Under the pieces are notes generated by a model, which was not told the DNA's origin, did no database searches, and saw only the letters and a program-made list of their open reading frames with translations. Shown here piece by piece: positions 55,466-64,000 of a stretch of DNA of 64,000 bases. The position numbers and the translations under genes are program-made. Origin of the DNA: Leifsonia sp. Leaf264. GTDB taxonomy: Bacteria; Actinomycetota; Actinomycetes; Actinomycetales; Microbacteriaceae. Every line of letters begins with the position of its first letter. Within the stretch, counting starts at the first letter, position 1. The stretch is taken from NCBI RefSeq assembly GCF_001422325.1, contig NZ_LMMR01000001.1:621256-685255 (forward strand), given 5' to 3'.

Positions 55466-56083
55466 GTGCCAGTGAACTTCACCGCGATCGACTTCGAGAC
55501 CGCCAACGGATCGAATGTCTCGGCATGTTCCGTCGGCATGACCAAGGTGCGCGACGGCAGGGTCGTCGAACGCGTCGGCTGGTTCATCCGCCCGCCGTTC
55601 CCGCATGACGAGTTCAACGAGTGGAACATCCGCATCCACGGCATCCAGCCGGAGCAGTGCGCCGACGCCTTCGAATGGGGCGACCAGCTCCCCGACCTGC
55701 TCGCCTTCGCCGAAGGCGATGTGCTCGTCGCGCACAACGCCGGCTTCGACATGGGCGTCATCAAGGCGGCGTCGACGTTCGTCGGTTCCGCCGTGCCCGA
55801 CTTCCGTTACCTCTGCAGCCTGCAGGTGGCGCGCAAGACCTACGCGCTCGACTCGTACCGACTGCCCGTCGCCGCCATGGCCGCCGGCTTCGAGGGCTTC
55901 ACCCACCACGACGCCCTGGCCGACGCCGAGGCGTGCGCGCACATCATGATCGACGCGGCCGCGCGCCACGGGGTCGACGACATGGACGCCCTGGCGAGCG
56001 TCGTCGGCGTGAAGTTCGGCGCGATCGGCCCCGTCGCCACGGCCGAGAAGGCCGCCACGCACGGTCCGATGGCCTTGGCCTGA
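55466..56083 (+). CDS. DEDDh 3'-5' exonuclease, DnaQ-like
   Basis: A 205-residue exonuclease. Exo I is NFTAIDFETANG (Asp and Glu), Exo II VAHNAGFDMGVI, and Exo III HHDALADAEACAHI with His and Asp, giving the four acidic residues plus His of the DEDDh fold. It lacks polymerase or BRCT parts, so it is a stand-alone proofreading or RNA/DNA-trimming enzyme. The GTG at 55466 gives VPVNFTAIDFE. It is upstream of rmuC by 76 bases on the same strand. Confidence 0.88.
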   Translation: MPVNFTAIDFETANGSNVSACSVGMTKVRDGRVVERVGWFIRPPFPHDEFNEWNIRIHGIQPEQCADAFEWGDQLPDLLAFAEGDVLVAHNAGFDMGVIKAASTFVGSAVPDFRYLCSLQVARKTYALDSYRLPVAAMAAGFEGFTHHDALADAEACAHIMIDAAARHGVDDMDALASVVGVKFGAIGPVATAEKAATHGPMALA

Positions 56084-56159
56084 CGTTTCGGGCCGACGGA
56101 TGCCGCGGCTCGCGGCGGCGCGAACGTCGAGTGTCGGCGGGGCAGGCGACACTGGAGCC

Positions 56160-57650
56160 ATGGACATCCTCGGACTGATCATCGGCCTCGTCGTCGGCAT
56201 CGCGCTCGGCGCCCTCGCGACCGCGTTCCTGCTGCAGCGTCGTGCGGCGGCGGCTCGCGAAGCTGCCGCGCAGTCCGGCGTGGTCGTGGAGGACCCGGCC
56301 GTCGTCGAGATGCGGCACCAGGCGCAGCTCGCCGAACTGCGGGCAGCCGAGCTGGCCGTCCAGGCCGACATCCGAGCGGCAGAGCACGAGGTGCGGTCGG
56401 CCCTGCAGTCCGAGCTGGCATCCACCCTCGCGAAGGCCGAGTCGCTCGAGCAGCAGATCGAGCACCACCGGGGCCAGTATCGCGAGTTGGTCGAGCAGAA
56501 CCGCTCCGACCAGGCCGAGCGCGCCGAGCGGGAGAAGCGGGAGAGCGCCGTGCTCCAGGCTCTCAGCCCCGTTCGCGAGACGCTCCAGACGATGCAGACC
56601 AAGGTGACCGAACTCGAGCGCCAGCGCAGTGAGCAGTACGGTTCACTCGCCGAGCAGCTCAAGCAGGCGCAGGTCTCCGACGCCGAGCTGCGTGCCACCA
56701 CCGAGTCGCTGGCCTCGGCTCTGCGATCCAACAGCACGCGTGGCGTCTGGGGCGAGACCCAACTGCGCCGCGTGGTCGAGGCCGCCGGACTCACGCAGTA
56801 CGTGGACTTCTACACTCAGCAGTCGATCACGACGGATGCCGGCTCCGGCCGCCCCGACATGGTCGTGCGCCTTCCCGGCGGAAAGACCATCCCCCTCGAC
56901 GCCAAGGTTCCGCTCGAGGCCTACATCGAAGCCAGCCAGATCGCCATGACGGCGACGGGTGAGGAGGGTGCACGCCGCAAGTCGCTGATCGAGAAGCACG
57001 TGAAGGCCGTGCGCGGACACATCGACGCCCTCGCCAAGAAGACCTACTGGGAGGGCCTCGATGCCAGCCCCGAGTTCGTCATCGCGTTCATCCCCAGCGA
57101 ATCACTGCTGTCGTCGGCCCTCGAAGCCGACCCGGCCCTCCTCGACTACGCCTTCGGCAAGCGCGTCGCACTGGCCTCCCCCGTGAACCTCTGGGCCGTG
57201 CTCAAGACTGTCGCCTTCACCTGGCAGCAGCAGGCCGTCTCCGACGACGCCAAGAAGCTGTTCGATCTCGGCAACACGCTCTACCAGCGCATCGGCACGC
57301 TGGCCGGTCACGCCGACAGCCTCCGCAAGGCCATCGAGCGCACCGTGGCGAGCTACAACAACTTCGCGAACTCGCTCGAGTCCCGCGTGCTTGTCACGGC
57401 CCGACAGTTCCCCGGCATCGACGAGACCAAGATCGCGCTGCTGACCGAGCCCGAAGTCATCCACGAGGCCCCGCGCCCGCTCACGGCTCCCGAGCTGACC
57501 GATGACGACGTGAGCATCGATGCTGTGACCGACGCCGACGATGCGACGCTCGTGATCGAGCCGGCCCCGACGAGCGCATCCGAGGCAGGCGACGACGACC
57601 TCGAGGTCGACGTCACCGCAGAGATCGACGAGCGCATCCGCTCGATCTGA
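56160..57650 (+). CDS. rmuC: DNA recombination protein RmuC
   Basis: A 496-residue protein: an N-terminal membrane helix (about 3-22), a long coiled coil (about 50-175), then the RmuC domain with GVWGETQLRRVVEAAGL, PDMVVRLPGGKTIPLDAKVPLEAY (PD-(D/E)XK-like nuclease core), and FIPSESLLSSALEADPALLDYAF. It limits inversions at short inverted repeats by an undetermined nuclease action. ATG 56160 with GGAG close upstream. The C-terminal 60 residues are acidic and variable. Confidence 0.93.
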   Translation: MDILGLIIGLVVGIALGALATAFLLQRRAAAAREAAAQSGVVVEDPAVVEMRHQAQLAELRAAELAVQADIRAAEHEVRSALQSELASTLAKAESLEQQIEHHRGQYRELVEQNRSDQAERAEREKRESAVLQALSPVRETLQTMQTKVTELERQRSEQYGSLAEQLKQAQVSDAELRATTESLASALRSNSTRGVWGETQLRRVVEAAGLTQYVDFYTQQSITTDAGSGRPDMVVRLPGGKTIPLDAKVPLEAYIEASQIAMTATGEEGARRKSLIEKHVKAVRGHIDALAKKTYWEGLDASPEFVIAFIPSESLLSSALEADPALLDYAFGKRVALASPVNLWAVLKTVAFTWQQQAVSDDAKKLFDLGNTLYQRIGTLAGHADSLRKAIERTVASYNNFANSLESRVLVTARQFPGIDETKIALLTEPEVIHEAPRPLTAPELTDDDVSIDAVTDADDATLVIEPAPTSASEAGDDDLEVDVTAEIDERIRSI

Positions 57651-57694
57651 CCGACTGCGGCCACCGGGCGATTCCGGCCCGCCGGCCGAGCGCC

Positions 57695-58183
57695 TCAGCG
57701 TCCGGCGGACCAGTCCCGGAAGTCGAACAACCGCTGCCGGTCCACCCCGAGATCGTCGAGCACCTCGGCCGCGACGCCGTCACGCTGCTCTGCCACCGCG
57801 ACCAGTACGTCGGCCGACTGCAGCCCGCGGGGGCGATGCGATCGGGACAGCACCCGTGCCCGGGCGAGGACTGCGGCGGCGTCGGCCGACAGCGACGGCG
57901 TGCCTTCGACCACGGAATCGGGGTCATCGACTTCCCCGATCGGATCGACCGAGGCCCGGAGCACTGCGCGATCGAGCACGCGCGCCAGTGCGGCACGGAC
58001 GGCGCGATCATCGACCCTGTCGGCGGCCAGGGCAGCTCGCGCCGACGGGTCGCTGGCCGTGAGGCATCCGATCACGAGGTGTTCAGCACCGATGTGCGGT
58101 GCGCCCGAGCTGAGCGCCTCCCCTTCAGCCGTGGCCAGGATCTCGGCCACCAGCCGGGCGTCAGCCGCCAGGCCGCCGTTCAC
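57695..58183 (-). CDS. stand-alone Clp N-domain-like protein
   Basis: A 162-residue protein made of two related helical units: AEGEALSSGAPHIGAEHLVIGCL with RAALAADRVDDRAVRAAL, and LSADAAAVLARARVLSRSHRPRGLQSADVLVAVAEQ with VAAEVLDDLGVDRQRL. These are the two repeats of the ClpA/ClpC N-terminal substrate-adaptor domain, without any ATPase. It may act as an adaptor or decoy for ClpC. GTG 58183 has GAGGAGG six bases upstream and overlaps the MFS stop by 23 bases. Confidence 0.8.
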   Translation of the reverse strand: MNGGLAADARLVAEILATAEGEALSSGAPHIGAEHLVIGCLTASDPSARAALAADRVDDRAVRAALARVLDRAVLRASVDPIGEVDDPDSVVEGTPSLSADAAAVLARARVLSRSHRPRGLQSADVLVAVAEQRDGVAAEVLDDLGVDRQRLFDFRDWSAGR

Positions 58184-59561
58184 GATCGGCCTCCTCGTCG
58201 TGCCGCTCGTCCGCTGGGGCGTCGAACCCCGCTGCGACCTCGGGCCCCGTGACGGCGTCGGAACCGCCATCGGCGTCAGGGGGCAGGTCGTCCAACGGAT
58301 GCGCCAGCTCGTCCGGTCCGAGCCTGGCGATGAGCAGCGTGGCCAGGGCCAGCCCCACGGGCACGAGACCGGCGAACAGGAAGGCCGGGGCGATGCCGAT
58401 CGACTCTCCGACAGGTCCGGCGATGGCCATCGAGATGGGCATGAACGCCAGGGAGACGAAGAAGTCGAGGCTCGAGACGCGACCGAGCATCGACGGCGGC
58501 ACCCGCCGTTGCAACAGCGTTCCCCAGACGACGCTCGCCCCCGAGAACAGGAAGCCGGTGACGAGCAGGGCGATCACCATGACCCAGAGCTGGCTGGTGT
58601 AGCCGATGACGGCCAGCGGAGCGCAGCCGACGCCCCAGCCGAGGATCATGAGCGTGAGGTAGCGGCGCGGAAGCTTGAGTGAGGCGACGGTGAGCGAGCC
58701 GATCGCACCGCCGACACCGAAGGCGGCCAGCGCCAGCGCGAAGGCGCCGGCTCCGCCGCCGGTCTGGTCCTTCACGGCGAACGGGAGGAGCACCTCGATC
58801 GGTCCCATGATCACCAGGATCAGCAGGATCGAGAACATGAGGGTCGCGAACAGCCACCGCGTCTTCACCATGTAGCCGAAGCCGGAACGCAGGTCGATGA
58901 AGGTCTCGACGAGCAGATGCCGCCGCTCGCCCTCGAGATCGCGGCGCACCGGCGTCGTGCGCATGAGGAACAGCGAGACCGCGGCCCCGACCTGCAGCAC
59001 GGCGATCACGAGGAATGCCAGCCCCGGAGCGAAGACGGCGATGAGCGCACTCGCGACCGCCGGACCGGCGGCGTTCATGACGGCCGGGCGCAGCACCCCT
59101 TCGATGCCGTTGGCGGCGAGCAGTTGCTCGGCGGGGATGATCGATGGCAGCCAGGCCGAGTACGCCGGGTAGAAGAAGCCGTCGGCGACGCCGAGCACGA
59201 AGGCGATCACGGCGAGGTGCCAGATCTCGATGGTTCCGGTGAGGGCGAGAACGGCGGCAACAGTGAAGGCCAGCCCGCGCAGGCTCTCGCAGACGAGCAG
59301 GATTCGCCGCTGCGGGATGCGGTCCGCTGCCACGCCCCCGAACAGCACGGCGAGAACGAGTCCGACGCTCGCTCCGACGGCGACGAGCGAGAGGTCCGCC
59401 GGGCTCCCGCCGAGCTGCACGACCTGCCAGACGGAGGCGACGAGCCAGCAGCCGCCGCTGAACAGCGAGAAGGTCAACGCGACGATGAGCAGCCTGTACT
59501 GGCCGTCGGCGAAGGGCTTGAGGGCACGCGGGAGGCGCGTCGCGGCATCCGTCGTCGCCAT
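58161..59561 (-). CDS. MFS transporter, MFS_3 (EntS/Tet-like) family
   Basis: A 466-residue 12-helix transporter. GGVAADRIPQRRILLVCE is motif A, and LPSIIPAEQLLAANGIEG in the mid-region is typical of the MFS_3 (enterobactin exporter-like) group. The last 60 residues form a soluble acidic/basic tail. Substrate unknown. ATG 59561. The Clp-N-like gene overlaps its 3' end, so the two are co-translated and perhaps functionally linked. Confidence 0.88.
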   Translation of the reverse strand: MATTDAATRLPRALKPFADGQYRLLIVALTFSLFSGGCWLVASVWQVVQLGGSPADLSLVAVGASVGLVLAVLFGGVAADRIPQRRILLVCESLRGLAFTVAAVLALTGTIEIWHLAVIAFVLGVADGFFYPAYSAWLPSIIPAEQLLAANGIEGVLRPAVMNAAGPAVASALIAVFAPGLAFLVIAVLQVGAAVSLFLMRTTPVRRDLEGERRHLLVETFIDLRSGFGYMVKTRWLFATLMFSILLILVIMGPIEVLLPFAVKDQTGGGAGAFALALAAFGVGGAIGSLTVASLKLPRRYLTLMILGWGVGCAPLAVIGYTSQLWVMVIALLVTGFLFSGASVVWGTLLQRRVPPSMLGRVSSLDFFVSLAFMPISMAIAGPVGESIGIAPAFLFAGLVPVGLALATLLIARLGPDELAHPLDDLPPDADGGSDAVTGPEVAAGFDAPADERHDEEADRERRPGG

Positions 59562-59665
59562 GTCGACTCCCCCATCGAGCGTCTGCGCCCGGCTCGAGCG
59601 CTACCTCTTCACGCTACACAGCGAGGCCCGGATGCGGCAGGGCCGATGGGCCATCGACCGACGAA

Positions 59666-60652
59666 CTAGTGCCACTTCGAGGCGAGGTGGTCGGCCACGA
59701 TGCGACGGATCGTGCCCGAGTGCGACCGCAGCACGATCGACTCCGTGCGCAGGGTCGGTCCACGACGGCTGACGCCGGCGACCAGTCCGCCGTCGGTCAC
59801 GCCCGTGGCCACGAAGATGGTGTTGTTGCCGGCGACCAGGTCGTCGGCCTCGTAGGTGCGGTCCATGTCGAGGCCGGCTGCGATGCCCTTCTCGCGCTCC
59901 TCGTCGTTGCGCGGGGCGAGCCTGGTCTGCATGAATCCGCCGAGCGCCTTGATGGCCGCGGCCGTGGTGATGCCCTCCGGGCTGCCGCCGATGCCCACGC
60001 ACATGTCGATGCGCGACTCGTAGCGGGCGGCGTTGATGCCACCGGCCACGTCGCCGTCGAGCATGAGGCGGGTGCCTGCTCCGGCGGCGCGGATGTCGGC
60101 GATGAGCCCTTCGTGGCGCGGGCGGTCGAGCACGGCGACGCGCAGTTCGCCGACGTCCTTGCCGATCGCCTTCGCGAACGCCCGGATGTTGTCGCCGATC
60201 GGGCGCTCGATGTCGATGACCCCGGCACCGGCGGCGTTCGTGACGATCTTGTCCATGTAGAAGACCGATGACGCGTCGAGCATGGTCCCCCGGTCGGAGA
60301 CGGCGATGACGGAGAGGGCGTTCTGGCGGCCAGCGGCGGTGAGGCTGGTGCCGTCGATCGGGTCGACGGCGATGTCGCAGGCCGGGCCCCGGCCGTTGCC
60401 GACGTGCTCGCCGTTGAAGAGCATGGGCGCCTCGTCCTTCTCGCCCTCGCCGATCACGATGAGTCCGTCGAAGTTGACCGTGGCGAGGAATGCGCGCATG
60501 GCGTCGACAGCGGCCTTGTCGGCGCTGTTCTTCTCGCCGCGGCCGATCCAGGGCACGGCGCGGATGGACGCCGCCTCCGTGGCTCGAACGAGCTCCAGGG
60601 CGAGGTTGCGATCGGGGTGCTGATCGAGGCTGGCGGTTTCCGTGGTGCTCAT
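59666..60652 (-). CDS. glpX: class II fructose-1,6-bisphosphatase
   Basis: A 328-residue GlpX enzyme, the main gluconeogenic FBPase of actinobacteria. The metal and phosphate site motifs are RGEKNSADKAAVDAM, GEGEKDEAP (68-76), DPIDGT (97-102) and IGGSPEGITTAAAIKALGG. It is full-length and canonical. GGAGG lies seven bases before the ATG. It is encoded beside a second GlpX-like gene and the class II aldolase, which use the same sugar phosphate. Confidence 0.96.
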   Translation of the reverse strand: MSTTETASLDQHPDRNLALELVRATEAASIRAVPWIGRGEKNSADKAAVDAMRAFLATVNFDGLIVIGEGEKDEAPMLFNGEHVGNGRGPACDIAVDPIDGTSLTAAGRQNALSVIAVSDRGTMLDASSVFYMDKIVTNAAGAGVIDIERPIGDNIRAFAKAIGKDVGELRVAVLDRPRHEGLIADIRAAGAGTRLMLDGDVAGGINAARYESRIDMCVGIGGSPEGITTAAAIKALGGFMQTRLAPRNDEEREKGIAAGLDMDRTYEADDLVAGNNTIFVATGVTDGGLVAGVSRRGPTLRTESIVLRSHSGTIRRIVADHLASKWH

Positions 60653-60871
60653 CTGGGTCCTCCCGGACGCATTCCTTCGACTGATGGCCCGTCATCGGAC
60701 CGCGGTCGGCCGGTCGGCCACCGCCTCTTCGAGCCTAGCCACAGCCTCCAGTCGGCAGCGGGCGAATCCCGCCACCCGACACCGAAAGATCGCCCGATGT
60801 TAATGTTCCGCCTGGGTATCTGCCCCGGATCCGGCGGTCCGCCGACAGAATGTCGCACGAATCGGATGCCG

Positions 60872-61816
60872 TCAGCCGGGTGACACCGTGGTTCCGTCGG
60901 CACCGAGCGTCCACGTGTGGACGCGGCCGGCGGCCGACACCGGGCTGAGCAGCGCGCCCTCCCCGAGGTCGATTCCCGTGACCGAACTGATGACGACGAA
61001 GGCGTCGGCTGCGCAGAGCTCGTCGCGTTCGTAGGTGCGGCTCGCGTCGAGTGAAGCCGCGAGCAGTCGTTCCCCCTCGGCGGCGCTCTGCGGGGCGAAA
61101 CGGGCGAGCATCGTGCCGCCGAGCATGCGCGCTGCAGCGGCCGTGATGACGCCCTCCGGGGCGCCGCCGATCCCGAGGAGCAGGTCGATGTCGCCCCCGG
61201 GCAGCAGGGCTCGGAACGCGCGCTCGACGTCGCCGTCGGCGAAGAGCTCCACTCGGGCGCCGGCCGCAGCAGCATCCTGCGCGAATCGGGCGTTGCGCGG
61301 GCGATCCTGCACGGCGACGGTCAACTCCGACAACGGGCGGCCCGTCCTCACGGACAGGCGTTCGAGCGTGACGGCGACGGGTTCGTCGAGCGAGCGGGCT
61401 GCATCCGGAACCCACGACACCAGCTTCTGCAGGTAGTACGCCGGGCCGAGGTCGAGCAACGACCCGCGCGGGGCGACCGCGAGCACGACGATGGCGCCAG
61501 GCACCCCGGCGGCGGCCGATCGGGTGCCGTCCACCGGATCGACGGCGATGTCGACGGCGGGCAGGGATGCCGCTGAGCCCACGGCGGAGCCGAACCGCTC
61601 CCCCACGAACAGCATCGGCGCCGCGTCCTTCTCGCCCTCGCCCACGACGACCCGGCCGTCGACAGCGATGCCATCGAGCGCGCCACGCAGTGCCACCACG
61701 GCGGCGTCGTCGACGGCGTCCTTGTCGCCCGATCCGACCAGTGGATGCACCGCCCGCGCCGCCACCCGGGTCGCATCGACGAAGGCCTGCTCGAGTGCCG
61801 GGGTGATGACGGTCAT
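60872..61816 (-). CDS. second GlpX-like class II fructose bisphosphatase
   Basis: A 314-residue paralogue of GlpX. It keeps GEGEKDAAP (59-67), DPVDGT (93-98) and IGGAPEGVITAAAARMLGG, but differs nearby (GSGDKDAVDDAAV for GRGEKNSADKAAV; GTRSAAAG for GTSLTAAG). It is probably an active phosphatase on fructose-1,6-bisphosphate or a related bisphosphate such as sedoheptulose-1,7-bisphosphate. GGAGG precedes the ATG. The frame stays open far upstream, antisense to the aldolase gene, which is a shadow. Confidence 0.85.
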   Translation of the reverse strand: MTVITPALEQAFVDATRVAARAVHPLVGSGDKDAVDDAAVVALRGALDGIAVDGRVVVGEGEKDAAPMLFVGERFGSAVGSAASLPAVDIAVDPVDGTRSAAAGVPGAIVVLAVAPRGSLLDLGPAYYLQKLVSWVPDAARSLDEPVAVTLERLSVRTGRPLSELTVAVQDRPRNARFAQDAAAAGARVELFADGDVERAFRALLPGGDIDLLLGIGGAPEGVITAAAARMLGGTMLARFAPQSAAEGERLLAASLDASRTYERDELCAADAFVVISSVTGIDLGEGALLSPVSAAGRVHTWTLGADGTTVSPG

Positions 61817-61878
61817 GGTTCCATCCTCCCGGACCACGGCGAGGCATCCGCCCGGCGCCGCCCCCGCCGACGACTGGA

Positions 61879-61884
61879 TAGACT
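61879..61884 (+). promoter_or_regulatory. possible -10 box of the aldolase gene
   Basis: TAGACT, 37 bases before the fbaA ATG, is the best actinobacterial -10-like hexamer in the gap between the divergent genes. No convincing -35 box is visible. Confidence 0.3.
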
Positions 61885-61921
61885 TCGAGAACACCCCGCA
61901 GACATTCCCGAAGGAGTCGCC

Positions 61922-62947
<1,026 letters not shown>

Positions 62948-62954
62948 GTCGCTG

Positions 62955-63668
62955 ATGGCTGAGAACCCGACTCCGGACCCTGTGGAAGGGTCGGGTTCCC
63001 AGCCCGCCACCGCTCCGCCCGCCGACACCAGGCCGAAGCCGCAGTTCGGCGAGCTCGCCCCTCCTGGCTGGGTGTGGAAGCCGCCGGCCGACTCGAAGAC
63101 GGGCCACCAGCAGGAGCCGATGGTGGTGCACAAGCCGGCGCACGGCCAGAACGCCCCGCAGACACCGCCGAAGCCCGCCAAGGCCCAGAAGCCGGCTAAG
63201 CCGGCGAAGGCGGCATCGGGAACCCTCTTCGGCGAGGCGCCGACACCTCCGGCAGCGGCATCAGGGGCGTCATCCGCTGTTCCGACCGATGCCAAGGCTG
63301 CACCGCCGTGGGATCGCGCCGTGACCCTCGCCCTGCTCGTGTTCGGGATCTTCGGGGTGATCATCTCGATCCAGCTGCAGTCGAGCATCACGCAGTCCAT
63401 CGCGATCATCCACGCGCAGGAGGGCATCGCCGACTACACGCCATCGCCCGTGGTGCCGACCATCGTGCTGATCGGCGGAATCGTGCAGATCGTGCTCTGG
63501 CTGCTGGCGGCAGGGCTCTCCCTGCTGCAAATCCGGCGCCGGCGCCGGGCGTTCTGGATTCCCATCCTGGTCGGCGTGCTCTCGGTCATTGCCGTCATCT
63601 TCGTGCTGACGTCGGTGCTGCTGACCGACACGGCCCTACTCAACCACTTCGCCGAGATGTCGAGCTAG
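62955..63668 (+). CDS. DUF6264-like membrane protein
   Basis: A 237-residue protein. An unstructured Pro/Ala/Lys-rich N-terminal half (PKPQFGELAPPGWVWKPP, then KPAKAQKPAKPAKA) is followed by three hydrophobic helices (about 121-140, 165-190, 197-225). The PQFGELAPPGW start recalls DUF6264 proteins of Microbacteriaceae. It lies 7 bases after fbaA, so it is co-transcribed. Function unknown. Confidence 0.75.
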   Translation: MAENPTPDPVEGSGSQPATAPPADTRPKPQFGELAPPGWVWKPPADSKTGHQQEPMVVHKPAHGQNAPQTPPKPAKAQKPAKPAKAASGTLFGEAPTPPAAASGASSAVPTDAKAAPPWDRAVTLALLVFGIFGVIISIQLQSSITQSIAIIHAQEGIADYTPSPVVPTIVLIGGIVQIVLWLLAAGLSLLQIRRRRRAFWIPILVGVLSVIAVIFVLTSVLLTDTALLNHFAEMSS

Positions 63669-63680
63669 CGCCACGACACG

Positions 63681-63748
63681 TCGGCGGTCGCTTCGCGCCT
63701 GCACGCCGCTCCGCGGCGATCCTCGCTACGAGGAGACGCGACCGCCGA
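63681..63748 (-). terminator. inverted repeat at the end of ispH
   Basis: TCGGCGGTCGC (63681-63691) pairs perfectly with GCGACCGCCGA (63738-63748), and CCTCG-CTA-CGAGG (63721-63733) forms a stem around the stop codon. The structure overlaps the last ispH codons and lies between convergent genes, so it may act as a terminator. Confidence 0.4.
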
Positions 63749-64000
63749 GAGCCCGCTCGTCCTGCTTGCCCTGCAGGTCCTTGCGGAGCTCCTTGGGGAG
63801 CGAGAACATGAGGTCCTCCTCCGCCGTCTTCACGACCTCGATGTCGCCGTAGCCGGCATCCGCCAGATCGCGGAGCACCTCCTCGACGAGTTCCTCGGGA
63901 ACCGACGCGCCGCTCGTGACACCCACCGTGGCGACGCCGTCCAGCCACTCCTGCTTGATCTCGCTGGAGTAGTCGACCCTGTAGGCCGCCGACGCGCCGT
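63726..64000 (-). CDS. ispH: 4-hydroxy-3-methylbut-2-enyl diphosphate reductase, C-terminal part (cut by window edge)
   Basis: The last 91 codons of a gene running off the right edge. The sequence [39 protein letters not shown] is the conserved IspH region containing the Thr-Ser-Gly-Ala-Ser substrate loop. The protein is a [4Fe-4S] enzyme producing IPP and DMAPP in the last step of the MEP pathway. The charged tail after it (EELRKDLQ-type) is the variable actinobacterial C-terminus. The cluster cysteines would lie outside this window. Confidence 0.88.
   Translation of the reverse strand, partial: GASAAYRVDYSSEIKQEWLDGVATVGVTSGASVPEELVEEVLRDLADAGYGDIEVVKTAEEDLMFSLPKELRKDLQGKQDERALGGRVSS

Overview
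The window is chromosomal DNA of a high-GC actinobacterium, most probably a member of the Microbacteriaceae. The reasons are: very GC-rich third positions, actinobacterial versions of dapD, nadA and citrate synthase, a DUF6264-type protein, a DUF3117 protein, EfeUOB iron uptake behind a DtxR/IdeR-type box, frequent leaderless starts, and a strongly recurring GCATCCG/CGGATGC word. I see no tRNA, rRNA, CRISPR array, transposase, prophage or plasmid function. Genes are tightly packed and no gene-free stretch exceeds about 300 bases. The first 142 bases hold nothing I can call.

Layout. 0.1-3.8 kb: DUF3117 protein, a PIG-V-like membrane glycosyltransferase, and divergent dapE/dapD (lysine and diaminopimelate synthesis). 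3.9-8.2 kb: a secreted penicillin-acylase-family hydrolase and a 14-helix MFS exporter. 8.2-12.8 kb: a TPR-like protein and citrate synthase, then dapC, a 7Fe ferredoxin and a degenerate PIG-L/DUF6113 fusion. 12.9-16.5 kb: efeU-efeO-efeB. 16.5-19 kb: a lipoprotein and typA. 19.2-24.7 kb: a peptide ABC transporter operon with fused ATPases. 24.9-26.1 kb: a CPBP membrane protease and a small membrane protein. 26.2-30.9 kb: gcvT-gcvH-gcvP behind a tandem glycine riboswitch.

31.1-37.1 kb: an NAD synthesis operon, nrtR-nadA-nadB-nadC and a cysteine desulfurase, with overlapping stop/start codons at three of its four junctions. 37.2-43 kb: corA, a second MFS exporter, an RBBP9-like hydrolase, an RraB-like protein and a VWA-domain protein. 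43-44.7 kb: a TetR regulator divergent from an SDR, with two matching palindromic operators between them. 44.7-49.5 kb: small proteins (DUF4279, DUF2277, TPR, CMD-like peroxidase, dodecin, deaminase) and two Fpg/Nei glycosylases. 49.5-53.1 kb: an ECF sigma factor with a membrane partner, an unknown protein and a patatin. 53.2-59.6 kb: ychF, a HAD phosphatase, a DEDD exonuclease, rmuC, a Clp-N-like protein and a third MFS. 59.7-64 kb: two class II fructose-bisphosphatase paralogues beside class II aldolase, a DUF6264-type protein, and the C-terminal end of ispH, cut by the window edge.

The window is mostly core metabolism. The less ordinary items are a mycothiol-locus pseudo-deacetylase, a Nei paralogue with a broken zinc finger, an AhpD-like protein lacking one catalytic Cys, a GlpX duplication, leaderless promoters, and the GCATCCG word. 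I found no convincing new multi-gene system.
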